Shown one piece after another: positions 24,921 to 33,559 of a stretch of DNA of 64,000 bases (position 1 is the first letter of the stretch; each line of letters starts with the position of its first letter). Made by a program: the position numbers and the translations under genes. The stretch lies in the NCBI RefSeq assembly GCF_029919115.1, contig NZ_CP123990.1:5606501-5670500 (forward strand), written 5' to 3'. This DNA is from Variovorax paradoxus (GTDB taxonomy: Bacteria > Pseudomonadota > Gammaproteobacteria > Burkholderiales > Burkholderiaceae_C). The notes beneath the pieces are model-generated. The model had not been told where the DNA came from. It saw only the letters and a program-made list of their open reading frames with translations, and did no database searches.

Positions 24921-24939
24921 CAGGTGCTCCGGGCCTTGA

Positions 24940-25944
24940 TTACTTCTTGCCCCAGCACAGCTCGGCGCCGGTCTTGGTGTCCTTGCTGTCGACGCCCGGC
25001 ACGCTCTTGCCTGCAATGAGGGTCACGCCCGTGTCTACATAGCCCGAGGCCTTCTTGCCCGTCTTGGCAAACTCCACGCCAGCCGCCACACCCATGGCCG
25101 CCATCTTGAGCGGGTACTGCTGCGAAGTGGCCGCAATGACGCCCGCGTTGGTGTCCTTGATGCCCTGGCAGCCGCCGTCCACCGAGACGATCATCACGCC
25201 CTTCTCCTTGCCGGCGCGCTTCAGTGCGTTGTAGGCACCGGCCGCGGCGGGCTCGTTGATGGTGTAGACCAGGTTCACGTCGGGTGCCCTCTGCAGGCAG
25301 TTTTCCATTGCCGTCTGCGCCTTGGCCTGGTCGCCGAAGCTGTCGGCCATGCACACGATTTCAGGCGCCTTCGACAACTCGTTCGACTTGGCGTCGTTCG
25401 CCTGCAGGCCGAAGCCCTTCATGAAGCCGTTGTGCCGCTGCGCGCCCACCGGGTGGCCCGGCAGCAGGTCGAGCGCAACGATCTTGGCCGGCTTGCCCGC
25501 CATCGCGGCCTTGGCGTATTCGCCGATCAGCACGCCGGCCGTGTAGTTGTTGGTGGCAAAGAGCGCATCGGTGGCATCCGGCGGATCGGCCGGGCTGTCG
25601 AGCGCGATCACCATCACGCCCTTGTCGCGCGCCTTCTTGATCGCCGGCACGATGGCCTTGGCGTCGCTCGGCGTGATGAGGATGGTCTTGGCGCCCGCGG
25701 CAATCATGTTTTCCATGGCCGTGATCTGGCCCGCGTTGTCGCCGTCGGCCTTGCCCGCGCCCGAAAGCAGCTTGGCGCCGAGCTTCTTGGCCTCTTCCTG
25801 CGCGCCCTCTTTCATCTTGACGAAGAAGGGGTTGGTTTCGGTCTTGGTGACGAGGCCGATGACCGGCTGGTCGGCGGCAAAGGCGGCGGACGATGCAGCC
25901 AGGGACATGGCCGCCAGGGCCAGGATGGAGCGGGAGCTGAGCAT
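24940..25944 (-). CDS. frcB: Sugar ABC transporter substrate-binding protein, FrcB-like
   Basis: A 334-residue periplasmic binding protein with a signal peptide (MLSSRSILALAAMSLAASSAAFAADQ). The start VIGLVTKTETNPFFVKMKEGAQEEAKKLG is close to the FrcB type. AGQITAMENMIAAGAKTILITPSDAKAIVPAIKKARDKGVMVIALDSP and VIAATSQQYPLKMAAMGV are the usual hinge and ligand-binding regions of family-1 sugar receptors. Known members bind fructose, ribose or mannose. It is the first gene of the operon, preceded by a palindromic operator candidate. Confidence 0.9.
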   Translation of the reverse strand: MLSSRSILALAAMSLAASSAAFAADQPVIGLVTKTETNPFFVKMKEGAQEEAKKLGAKLLSGAGKADGDNAGQITAMENMIAAGAKTILITPSDAKAIVPAIKKARDKGVMVIALDSPADPPDATDALFATNNYTAGVLIGEYAKAAMAGKPAKIVALDLLPGHPVGAQRHNGFMKGFGLQANDAKSNELSKAPEIVCMADSFGDQAKAQTAMENCLQRAPDVNLVYTINEPAAAGAYNALKRAGKEKGVMIVSVDGGCQGIKDTNAGVIAATSQQYPLKMAAMGVAAGVEFAKTGKKASGYVDTGVTLIAGKSVPGVDSKDTKTGAELCWGKK

Positions 25945-26056
25945 GTGTATGTCTCCGTGGTCAGGCGGCAATGCGCCTGCGGTCTTGGGATCCGGATGCC
26001 GGGCCGTGGAAGGCGTGGGGCATCCGGGCGCAGGGAGACTATCGGACAGCAGAGGG

Positions 26057-26077
26057 ACTAAATCAAGTGGATTTAGT
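26057..26077. promoter_or_regulatory. palindrome upstream of frcB, candidate ROK operator
   Basis: ACTAAATC (26057-26064), a five-base spacer, then GATTTAGT (26070-26077) form a perfect 8-base inverted repeat 113 bases before frcB. It is AT-rich in a GC-rich stretch, as ROK (NagC/Mlc/XylR) operators often are. The only gene it can control is frcB, because the other flank is the 3' end of the pentapeptide gene. Confidence 0.5.
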
Positions 26078-26143
26078 TATCGAAAACCCGGGGTTGAATG
26101 GGTTGATGCTCCACCGCGTGCTCAGCACTGAACACCTAGTTAT

Positions 26144-26641
26144 TCAGTTGTTGATGATGGCGTTGCTGAATTCAAGCTCTTCGAAATGGCTGCCGGTAAA
26201 GTTCACTTGCTGACCGCGGAGGTTGCTCGCGGTGATGCGGTGGCCGCGGCAGTCGAGCACATCGACCTGCGACCAGGAGCCGCTGTCGAAGCTGAGGCCG
26301 GTCCAGGTACAGCCGGTGAATGTCGAGCCGATGAATCCTGCGGCATTGAACTGCGACTCGCTGAAAGTGCAGTTGACGAAGGCGCATCCCGTAATCGATA
26401 TTCCGCTGAAGTCGCACTGCGTGAAGTTGCAGCCTGTGAACTGGCAGGCGCTCCAGCCCGCATGCTTGAAGCTGGTGGCGGCGAAGCTGGTGCCCGCGAA
26501 AGTCGAGCCGGCGAACTGCGCCAGGTCCAGGTCGAGCCCCGCGTAAGCGAAGTTGTCGGCCTGCCCGACCAGGCCAGCCGGCGCTCCGCCTGCGCCCTTG
26601 CGCCACATGTCGTGGGCCAGGATGATCGACTGCGAGCTCAT
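26144..26641 (-). CDS. Pentapeptide-repeat protein
   Basis: A 165-residue protein. From about residue 30 on it is made of A(D/N)LXX-like five-residue repeats (FAGTSFAATSFKHAGWSACQFTGCNFTQCDFSGISI, then FVNCTFSESQFNAAGFIGSTFTGC), with Phe or Leu at every fifth place. This predicts a right-handed quadrilateral beta-helix. It has no signal peptide. It is last in the minus-strand T6SS effector series and overlaps the previous gene by 4 bases (ATGA). Such proteins occur in T6SS loci as adaptors or effector partners, but no specific role can be shown here. Confidence 0.85.
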   Translation of the reverse strand: MSSQSIILAHDMWRKGAGGAPAGLVGQADNFAYAGLDLDLAQFAGSTFAGTSFAATSFKHAGWSACQFTGCNFTQCDFSGISITGCAFVNCTFSESQFNAAGFIGSTFTGCTWTGLSFDSGSWSQVDVLDCRGHRITASNLRGQQVNFTGSHFEELEFSNAIINN

Positions 26642-27024
26642 GTCAGGGGGGTCCACCCGGAAACGACCTTCTCAGTCTCGATTTCGCTCAGCAGCCATCC
26701 GGCTTCGGCGTTGCCGTTCTTCTGCGACTCCGCGGCCCAGTAGGCAGCCTTTTCGAGGTCGGTGCCGTTCATGTACAGGTCGTAGGCAAGGTTGTGCTGC
26801 GCAATGCGATGTCCGCCCTTAGCCGCCATGGAAAGCCAGTGCATCGATTGATCGGGATCGGAGAACGTGAAGGTGTAGTACAGCGAGAGACGGAAGGCGG
26901 AGTCGGCATTGCCGGCTTCTGCCTTTGCCACCAGCGCAAGGCGTTGCTCGTCGGTGAGCGCATAGCTCTGGGCGCCTGAAATAGGAGAAAGAGACGAGGC
27001 GGAAGCGGAAGCATCGTTTTCCAT
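26638..27024 (-). CDS. Sel1-like (tetratricopeptide-related) repeat protein
   Basis: A 128-residue protein. Two or three Sel1-type helical units are visible between residues 30 and 115: SAFRLSLYYTFTFSDPDQSMHWLSMAAKGGHRIAQHNLAYDLYMNGTDLEKAAYWAAESQKNGNAEAGWLL. These repeats mediate protein contacts. It starts 27 bases after the stop of the 96-residue acidic protein, and its own stop overlaps the pentapeptide gene start. It is probably an accessory factor of the adjacent VgrG/Rhs unit. Confidence 0.78.
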   Translation of the reverse strand: MENDASASASSLSPISGAQSYALTDEQRLALVAKAEAGNADSAFRLSLYYTFTFSDPDQSMHWLSMAAKGGHRIAQHNLAYDLYMNGTDLEKAAYWAAESQKNGNAEAGWLLSEIETEKVVSGWTPLT

Positions 27025-27051
27025 GAGACTGTTCTCCGTTGCGTTAAGCGC

Positions 27052-27342
27052 TCAGCGGCTCCCCGCCTCGCGCAAGATCTCGCCCGACGTTTTCGAGGCG
27101 ATGTACAGCACCGAACGGCCAAGGCGGTTTGCATTGCCAAGGCCCTTCTTGCCCGGTTCCAGCTTGGCGACAAAGGCGATTCCGATGGTGTTTTCACCGT
27201 TCTCGTCCTCGCCGTTTTCACGTGTGCGCTCGCTGATCTGGATGTCGAAGTCCTTCAGGTCTTGTCCCGTCTGCGCAAAGCGCTCGTGGGCACGGCCCAG
27301 GGCGATGGCGAGCGGGGTGCTGGATTCCGGCTTGAAGGTCAT
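27052..27342 (-). CDS. Hypothetical protein, 96 residues, T6SS-island small gene
   Basis: This 96-residue protein has no recognisable domain. It is highly charged, with an acidic patch (ERTRENGEDENGEN) in the middle, followed by a basic strand-rich segment, AFVAKLEPGKKGLGNANRLGRSVLYIASK. It has no signal or membrane segment. It is the first gene after the AT-rich toxin/immunity module and has normal high GC, so it belongs to the stable backbone with the Sel1 and pentapeptide genes. Possible roles are chaperone or adaptor for the effector; none is proven. Confidence 0.55.
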   Translation of the reverse strand: MTFKPESSTPLAIALGRAHERFAQTGQDLKDFDIQISERTRENGEDENGENTIGIAFVAKLEPGKKGLGNANRLGRSVLYIASKTSGEILREAGSR

Positions 27343-27403
27343 GAGTCGATGACGGGTCTGCCTGGTCTATGGCTGATTATTTTGCGCACTGGAAAGGAAG
27401 TAT

Positions 27404-27802
27404 CTATTTCCTGTTTGATAGATTGAATTTTGCGACCCTGACAACATGTTCATCTTTATCTGTTGATAGTTTTTCTAAAATATCGATCGGAGTCTTCTTA
27501 TTGGAAGCAATTTGCTGTCGAACTGTGGAATCGGGATCTGCCGACAATAATCTGAATAACTCCTGAGATAGCTTTCTCTTGGACGCAACAAAGAATCTGA
27601 CTTCCACATCGAATTTACAGAGCTCCTGAAGGATCTCCAGGGGAACTGTTTTATTGTGAGCCACCCATTTCCTGAGCTCTGGGTAATTTTCGATAACGTC
27701 CTGCCAGACTTCAAGAGAGGCTTCCTCGTGAGCAGCTATGTCATATTCTTCTTTTACTTGACTTGATCGCAATTTAGCAAATTCGTTGACAGAAGAAATC
27801 AT
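27404..27802 (-). CDS. Leucine-rich-repeat-variant/HEAT-like small protein (possible immunity factor)
   Basis: A 132-residue protein, AT-rich compared with its surroundings. The second half consists of short alpha-solenoid repeats of the LRV/HEAT type: DVEVRFFVASKRKLSQELFRLLSADPDSTVRQQIASNKKTPIDILEKLSTDKDEHVVRVAKFN. These helical repeats bind protein or peptide surfaces. The chosen ATG 27802 begins MISSVNEFAKL. It follows a 160-residue unknown gene by 39 bases, downstream of the Rhs toxin, a typical place for an immunity or accessory gene; the link is inferred. Confidence 0.6.
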   Translation of the reverse strand: MISSVNEFAKLRSSQVKEEYDIAAHEEASLEVWQDVIENYPELRKWVAHNKTVPLEILQELCKFDVEVRFFVASKRKLSQELFRLLSADPDSTVRQQIASNKKTPIDILEKLSTDKDEHVVRVAKFNLSNRK

Positions 27803-27841
27803 TGCGCATCCTTGTATTTCATCGACGCAGAAGCGCATTTT

Positions 27842-28324
27842 TTACCAAGTGATAATTTGGCAAATTTCTTTATCGGAGCCATGGATTTCGGGGTTTCCCG
27901 CATAAAAATCCAAGACGACACCGTGTTCGAGACTCTCGGAAACCAAGGCCAAATAGTCCACTTCAATCAATTTTCCCTGCATTGATTGCAGCAGCAGCCG
28001 CAATCGCTTTGCCTCCGCCTTAATTACTGGGTATTGCGTATAAATGAACCCGCTTTGAGGCGAAAGGCCGGGGAGAACGAGGAGGCATGCCTTGCTTTGG
28101 TTGACTGCAAAATCAAATAGGTATTTGAATAAATGCGAGGCTCCCTGTGTTTTTATGCCACTTTTGGAGTCCGTAATATTTTTTATTTTTTCCAGAAGAA
28201 TCGAGGATTCTGGAAATTGGATTAAATCTAAAACTGAATCCGAACCAAGAAATAGTCCTTCGAAGTTTCTTTCCTGCAGAAGAGCAAATCTCTTCTCTTG
28301 AGCTTTCGTCAGACTAAATGCCAT
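27842..28324 (-). CDS. Hypothetical protein, 160 residues, in toxin/immunity module
   Basis: A 160-residue protein with no recognised family. It is rich in Leu, Phe and Lys, AT-rich, and has no signal peptide. The sequence from about residue 75 (KACLLVLPGLSPQSGFIYTQYPVIKAEAKRLRLLLQSMQGKLIEVDYLALVSESLEHGVVLDFYAGNP) looks like a mixed alpha/beta small domain. It is the second gene after the Rhs toxin. The compact module and low GC argue for a toxin-associated or immunity gene swapped together with the toxin tip. Confidence 0.55.
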   Translation of the reverse strand: MAFSLTKAQEKRFALLQERNFEGLFLGSDSVLDLIQFPESSILLEKIKNITDSKSGIKTQGASHLFKYLFDFAVNQSKACLLVLPGLSPQSGFIYTQYPVIKAEAKRLRLLLQSMQGKLIEVDYLALVSESLEHGVVLDFYAGNPEIHGSDKEICQIITW

Positions 28325-28373
28325 ATATTTACATCCACTGCTCTTACTTACTAGTGCGCGAATCCAAATCCGA

Positions 28374-28664
28374 CTAGCTGCTGCGCAACCTTTCGGCGGC
28401 AAGAGGGAGGGAATTCAGGATAAATTTCAATGCCTCTTCGATATTTGTAAATTGCTTGCGTACATACACATCATAAAGATCGACCGCATCTTCGTATTTC
28501 TCTAGATACTCATCAAATCCAACCGCCACTATCGACCCCAGTACCTTGACAAAGCACTCCCAGTGGACTGCCTCACCTTCCCGGAGATAATCCCCATTGA
28601 TCCAGAACGATTTTTTGGCCTGAATCAATTGACTGATTTTGGAAATAATTTCTGCGTCTTTCAT
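28374..28664 (-). CDS. Small protein directly after Rhs toxin, probable cognate immunity protein
   Basis: A 96-residue protein. The ATG at 28664 overlaps the Rhs stop (ATGA), the tightest possible coupling; an upstream ATG at 28685 lies inside the toxin gene. It is mostly helical with acidic residues (FDEYLEKYEDAVDLYDVYVRKQFTNIEEALKFIL). It has no signal or membrane segment, so it would neutralise a cytoplasmic toxin. The family is unknown. Immunity is inferred from position, size and acidic charge, the usual pattern in polymorphic toxin loci. Confidence 0.6.
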   Translation of the reverse strand: MKDAEIISKISQLIQAKKSFWINGDYLREGEAVHWECFVKVLGSIVAVGFDEYLEKYEDAVDLYDVYVRKQFTNIEEALKFILNSLPLAAERLRSS

Positions 28665-31600
28665 TTTTTCTTTGCCGAAGGGCATCTAGTGGGCCTATCC
28701 ACAAAAATATCGAGCCGATCGCCTTCAGGAGTAACGACGTTGATATGCGGCATGGTTTTATGTGGATGCCCGTTCGGAAGTGACTCGTGCCCATATAGCA
28801 CATCAGTCGCAGGGTTGGTTTTGAAGTCCATGTGATACGAGGCTCTTCCCGTGTCATTTTGCCGATTCGACTTAAATGCAGCCTTGTCTCTGGCAGTTTT
28901 TGCAGGATCCTTATCGCCTGCCCCTGCAGATTTTTGCGCATCTGGAAACGCCGCAAATAGAACTGTTGACGCTTCCTTGAACGAGCAGACGGTGACGCTT
29001 CTTCCCGCTTTTACCTGTGCGACTTTCTTGAGAATTTCAACCGGTGAAAGGCCGTTACTGTCGATCCAGCCCGTCGGATTTGGAACTGCTGCATGAAGGT
29101 TGGTGCCTCCAAGCAACCCGATCGGATCGCTACTGACAAATCTTCCACTCACCGGGTCGTAATACCGATACCGGTTGTAGTGCAGCCCCGTCTCGTCGTC
29201 AAAGTACTGCCCTTGGAACCGGATCGGATTCCTGAACCCCGCCTTCCTCCCCGCCTCGCTGATCGCCTGCCTGGCTTCGCCCCAGGCCTTGTAGCTGGCC
29301 GACCAGGCAATCCGCCCCTCATGGTCGGTCAGCTCCTGCGGCGTGCCCAAGTGGTCGCATTGGTAGAACGCAATCTCTTCCTTCGCAAAGGCCTGCGGCA
29401 TGTTGAGCTGCTGCCCGTTCCATAGCGGATCCTGCTCGATGTCGTAGCGCCCGTTGGCCGCAATCAGCGCCTTCACGTCGGTTGTCTGGCTCAACGCGAT
29501 GGCTTGGGCCTGCCTGATCTGCACCAGCGGCACGAAGGAGCCGGGCTCGTGGATGTAGTGCACGCTGTCGCCGCGCCAGGCCTGATGCTCCTGCTGGCCC
29601 TCGGTGCTTTGCGTGCTCTCGAAGGCCAGCGTGTCACCGTCCCAGCCGAACAGGGTGACGTCGTGCTCGGATCGCTTGGCAATGCGGCGGCCCATGGCGT
29701 CGTAGCTGAAGGTGGTGGTCTTGCCGTAGGTGCTCGCACTGCGCATGCGGTTGAAGCCGTCCCAGGTGAACACGGTCTTCTCGCCGTTGCTCGTTCGCTC
29801 GACGAGGTTGCCGCGTTCGTCCCACTTGTAGTAGGTGCCGGCATAGTCCTTGAGCAGGTTGTCCATCAGCTTGCCGGCCATGCTGCGGCCGTCGCCGTCC
29901 ATGCGAACCGCGACGCGGTTGGTCACGCGGCCTGCGGCCAGCGTGCCGGCCGCGGTGGTGTCCGAAGGATTGCCGATGTTCCCTGCGGGATCGAATGCGA
30001 AGGTCTCGCGGCCCAGGCGGCTGTTGGCTTCCAGCAGGCGGCCCACGGGGTCGTAGCGGTAGCTCAGGCTGCCGCGGCGGCTGTCGCCGATGGCGACGAG
30101 TTGGCCAGCCTTGTCGTAGGCATAGCTGCGGCGGACGGCAGCAGCGGCCTCGACGGCGCCGGGCCTGGTCTGCGAAATCTGTTGCTCGAGCAGCCGGCCG
30201 GCCGGGTCGTAGCGCAGCTTCTGCGTCAGGCCGTTGCCCTGCTCGCGCGCGATCTCGCGGTGCAGGTCGTCGCGCTCGAAGTCCAGGATGTCCTGTCCGT
30301 CGACAAGCAGGCCGTGCACATGGCCCGAACCGTATGTCAGCCACTGCGTGGTGTGGCCGTCGGGGCGGATGGTGGTGACGCGCTGGTTGAGCTCGTCGTA
30401 GCCATGGCGCCAGACTGCCGTTTGCCCGCTCTCGATGTAGTGGTGATGCTCGCGCGCGAGGTTGCCCGCCGGGTCGTAGAACCACTGCAGCCGCGCATCG
30501 CCGTTCGCAGCCTCCACCAGGCGCCCGTTGCCGTCGTAGGCGAAGCGCTCCGCCTGTTCCGCGGCCTGGCGTTCAGTAAGGCGGCCCAGCGGATCGAATA
30601 CGAGCGTGGTGCTGTGGCCCGCATCGACGACCTCGGCCAGCACGCCGGTGGATTCCTCGTACCGGTAACGGGTGGCCTTGCGGTCGAAGCCGATCTCCTC
30701 CAGCAGCTTGCCCACGGGGTCGTACCTGAAGTCGTAGCGGCTGCCGTTCTCGTTGTGCAGTTCGGTCAGCCGGCCGAGCAGGTCCCACTGGTAGCGCAAG
30801 GTGTGGCCGGCCGCGTCGACGCGGCCGGCGACCAGGCCGGCGCGGGTGTAGCTGTAGCGGGTGCGGCGGCCGAGCGCGTCGGTGTGTGCAAGCAAGCGGC
30901 CTTCGGCGTCGTGCGCAAAGTGCTCGCGGGTGCCGTCGGGGTGCACGATCTCCTCGAGCTGGCCCGGGTGGTTGCGGCTGCCGCCGTCCTCGCCTTGCGC
31001 CACAGCCGCACCCACGGGCGTGTAGCGATAGCGCGTGGACTGGCCGGCCGCATCGGTGGCCTTCACGAGGCGCCCGCGGCTGTCGTATTCCCAACTGCTG
31101 ACTTTGCCCGAGCAGTCGGTGTAGCTCGCCATCTGGCCGGCGGGCGTGTAGGCCAGGGTCTTCACGCCGCCCTTGGCATCGGTGATGAGCACCGGCTGGC
31201 CGGCCGGGTCGTAGGCGTATTCGGTCTTGTTGCCGAGCGGATCGATTTCTTCGGTGAGGTTGCCGCTTGCATCGTGCTCGCGCTTCCACACGCCGCCTTC
31301 GGCATCGAGGATGCCCGTCACCCGGTGGCGTGCGTCGTATTCGTAGTGAACGCGGCTGCCGTCGGCGCGGGTGTGGGTCTTCAGGTTGCCGTTGGCGTCG
31401 TAGGCGTAGTCGTCCGTGCTGCCATCGGTGTGGATGTGGCGCGTGATGTTCTTGGCGTCGTCGCGCAGGAACCACTCCTCGCGCTTGTCCGGGTGAATGA
31501 TCCGGTAGGTGTAGCCCAGCACGTCGTAGTAGTACCAGGTCTCGCCACCAATGGCATCGGTCAGGTAGGTGAGGCGAATGTTCCTGTCCCACTCCAGCGT

Positions 31601-33511
31601 GAGCGCAAAGCTGCCGTCGTCGGCCCATTCGCGCACGGCCTTGGCGTCGACACCCGTGCCGTCGTACTGGAGGTTCATGCCCCGCCCCGTACGGTCGGTG
31701 TAGCGGGTCACGAGGTGATGGCTGTAGCTGTATTGCCAGCCGGCACCGTTCTCGTCCTGCGCGGTGACGAGGTCGCCTTCGGCATCGTGCGTGTAGGCCG
31801 CCAGTTGGCGCACAACCTGGCCGTCCTTCAGCTCCCACAGTGACGCGATGCGGCCCGTGCGGGCGTCGGGCCGGGTGCCGACGTGCGCGATGACTGCATC
31901 GCCCTGCCGGCTGATGATGTCGCTCAGCACCTCTTCGCCGGTCGCGGCGATCACATGGTCGTAGCGCAGGCCGACCGCGGCACCGCCGCGCGCATGCTGG
32001 GCCACCAGGCGGAAGTGCTGCTTGCCTTGCGATGCAGCCTTGGCGGGCACGGTGTCCACGAGTTCGTAGGTCTCGCGCCAATCGGCCGCCTCGCCCGCGG
32101 GCACCGGCTTGCCGAAGTCCACCGCCAGCAGGCGTTCGCTCAGTCGCGTGAGCGTGATCTCCTCGATCGGGTTGTGATGGCTCTTGCCCACGGCCAGCAA
32201 CGGAAAGGCATGGCTGCGTCCATCGGCGCCGTGATAGATCAGGCTCATCTCGCCTTGGCGCCGGCCCTTGGCGGCCTTGGCGACGTCCACGCGGGTGGTG
32301 TAAGGCGTGATCCAGCGCGCGCCCAGGCTGGCCTGGTCGAACGCGCCGAGATTGCTGCGATAGACGCGCGTCCAGCTGATGGGCAACGTCGCGCCCAGCA
32401 CGAAGTCGGTGTGGTCGAAGCTCTCGCACCCGGTGGCCAGGGCGATGGCGCCGCCGGCGCCTGACACCGCGCAGTTCTTGCAGCCCGGGTCGCCGCTGGC
32501 CGGAACCTGCGCGGATGTCGCGCCCTGCTCTCCGCCGGGCTTGTTGCCCCGTACCTCCGAACCCCTGGTCGCGTTGATGCTTGCGGCGTGCTTTCCCTTG
32601 CGCCTGATCAGTGCGTCCTTGAGGATCTTGATCATCCACTTGATGCCGTACTGCAGGCTCTCATCGCCCAGCCGCATGATCTGCCGGCGCGCCGCACCCT
32701 TGAGATCGGTCAGGCTGGCGACGGTATTTCGGATTTCCGCCTTCACGGCGTCGGGCAACCCATAGTGGCTCGCCTTCGCGGCCGCGTAGTTGGCGGACTT
32801 TTTCGCGGCGTCAGCAGCGGCGGCCATCATGCGGCCCCAGGTGCTCTGGGTCTTGGGGTCGTAGGTGTTCTTCTCGGCAGCGCCGCCGGTCGCGAACACC
32901 GGCTTCTCACCCAGCGCCACCTGCAGCGCACCGATCAGCGCATCGGCGATGCCGTCGACCTTTTTCGCGCATGACTGCAGGAAGTCGTCCAGGTAGCCGA
33001 GCGCCTCGTCCACAAACTTGTCGAGCGTGCCGGCGATGGTGTCGTTCAGGTGGGTGATGAGCACCGTCACGAAAGCCTCGCCGATGTTCGGCACCACGTT
33101 CTTGGCCGACTTGGCAATCTGCTGCTTGAGCAGGTGCAGCATCGGCCGCAGGCTCATGCGCGCGGCGCCCGTGCCGGGAGGAAACGGAATCACGCCCAGC
33201 AGGTTGATCGCCAGGCTCACCCACTGCAGCACATCGGAGTACGCTTTCTTGGTGATCATCTCGACGATGTCCCAGACTGCATCGATGAGCGCCATGATGT
33301 TGCCTATGACCGGCAGGCTGCCCGCGAAGGTCTTCAGCACGTTGAGCGTGACGTAGTCGTTGGTGAGCTTGCGCAGCCACTTGTCGATCTTGGCGGCACC
33401 GGCGCCGATGTCTTCCACGCCGATGGTGTTGAGCGGCGCCACCGCGGTCTGGCGCTCGCGTTCGGTGGGTTGCGCGCCTTGCGCCTTGTTTTGTGGGGCT
33501 TGTTCAGCCAT
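28661..33511 (-). CDS. Rhs-repeat polymorphic toxin, T6SS effector candidate
   Basis: A 1616-residue Rhs protein. Residues 1-340 form an N-terminal region with hydrophobic segments (SLPVIGNIMALIDAVWDIVEMI); no PAAR motif is seen. A DUF6531-type entry follows at about 341 (GCKNCAVSGAGGAIALATG). YD repeats fill roughly 560-1400 and would make the beta-cocoon. The hyperconserved core end, YYDPVSGRFVSSDPIGLLGG, lies near 1450-1470, after which the toxin tip begins. The tip (about 1480-1616) holds YHMDF, YGHE and HPHKTMPHINV (His 1560, 1575, 1582, 1584, 1589), compatible with a nuclease-like fold, but the family is not identified. The tip is AT-rich compared with the rest. The gene follows vgrG by 48 bases. 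Confidence 0.88.
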   Translation of the reverse strand: MAEQAPQNKAQGAQPTERERQTAVAPLNTIGVEDIGAGAAKIDKWLRKLTNDYVTLNVLKTFAGSLPVIGNIMALIDAVWDIVEMITKKAYSDVLQWVSLAINLLGVIPFPPGTGAARMSLRPMLHLLKQQIAKSAKNVVPNIGEAFVTVLITHLNDTIAGTLDKFVDEALGYLDDFLQSCAKKVDGIADALIGALQVALGEKPVFATGGAAEKNTYDPKTQSTWGRMMAAAADAAKKSANYAAAKASHYGLPDAVKAEIRNTVASLTDLKGAARRQIMRLGDESLQYGIKWMIKILKDALIRRKGKHAASINATRGSEVRGNKPGGEQGATSAQVPASGDPGCKNCAVSGAGGAIALATGCESFDHTDFVLGATLPISWTRVYRSNLGAFDQASLGARWITPYTTRVDVAKAAKGRRQGEMSLIYHGADGRSHAFPLLAVGKSHHNPIEEITLTRLSERLLAVDFGKPVPAGEAADWRETYELVDTVPAKAASQGKQHFRLVAQHARGGAAVGLRYDHVIAATGEEVLSDIISRQGDAVIAHVGTRPDARTGRIASLWELKDGQVVRQLAAYTHDAEGDLVTAQDENGAGWQYSYSHHLVTRYTDRTGRGMNLQYDGTGVDAKAVREWADDGSFALTLEWDRNIRLTYLTDAIGGETWYYYDVLGYTYRIIHPDKREEWFLRDDAKNITRHIHTDGSTDDYAYDANGNLKTHTRADGSRVHYEYDARHRVTGILDAEGGVWKREHDASGNLTEEIDPLGNKTEYAYDPAGQPVLITDAKGGVKTLAYTPAGQMASYTDCSGKVSSWEYDSRGRLVKATDAAGQSTRYRYTPVGAAVAQGEDGGSRNHPGQLEEIVHPDGTREHFAHDAEGRLLAHTDALGRRTRYSYTRAGLVAGRVDAAGHTLRYQWDLLGRLTELHNENGSRYDFRYDPVGKLLEEIGFDRKATRYRYEESTGVLAEVVDAGHSTTLVFDPLGRLTERQAAEQAERFAYDGNGRLVEAANGDARLQWFYDPAGNLAREHHHYIESGQTAVWRHGYDELNQRVTTIRPDGHTTQWLTYGSGHVHGLLVDGQDILDFERDDLHREIAREQGNGLTQKLRYDPAGRLLEQQISQTRPGAVEAAAAVRRSYAYDKAGQLVAIGDSRRGSLSYRYDPVGRLLEANSRLGRETFAFDPAGNIGNPSDTTAAGTLAAGRVTNRVAVRMDGDGRSMAGKLMDNLLKDYAGTYYKWDERGNLVERTSNGEKTVFTWDGFNRMRSASTYGKTTTFSYDAMGRRIAKRSEHDVTLFGWDGDTLAFESTQSTEGQQEHQAWRGDSVHYIHEPGSFVPLVQIRQAQAIALSQTTDVKALIAANGRYDIEQDPLWNGQQLNMPQAFAKEEIAFYQCDHLGTPQELTDHEGRIAWSASYKAWGEARQAISEAGRKAGFRNPIRFQGQYFDDETGLHYNRYRYYDPVSGRFVSSDPIGLLGGTNLHAAVPNPTGWIDSNGLSPVEILKKVAQVKAGRSVTVCSFKEASTVLFAAFPDAQKSAGAGDKDPAKTARDKAAFKSNRQNDTGRASYHMDFKTNPATDVLYGHESLPNGHPHKTMPHINVVTPEGDRLDIFVDRPTRCPSAKKK

Positions 33512-33559
33512 GCGCGAATCTCTCCCTTGATTTCTTGTAGTCGCCGGGTTCGCGGGCCG

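Noticed and set aside
29504..31843. A 779-codon open frame on the + strand opposite rhs
   Set aside because: Antisense to the YD-repeat region; no domain is recognisable and the Rhs frame is certain.
30000..32000. Regular repeats suggesting a repeat array or CRISPR
   Set aside because: They are coding YD repeats of the Rhs protein, diverged at base level and without constant spacers.
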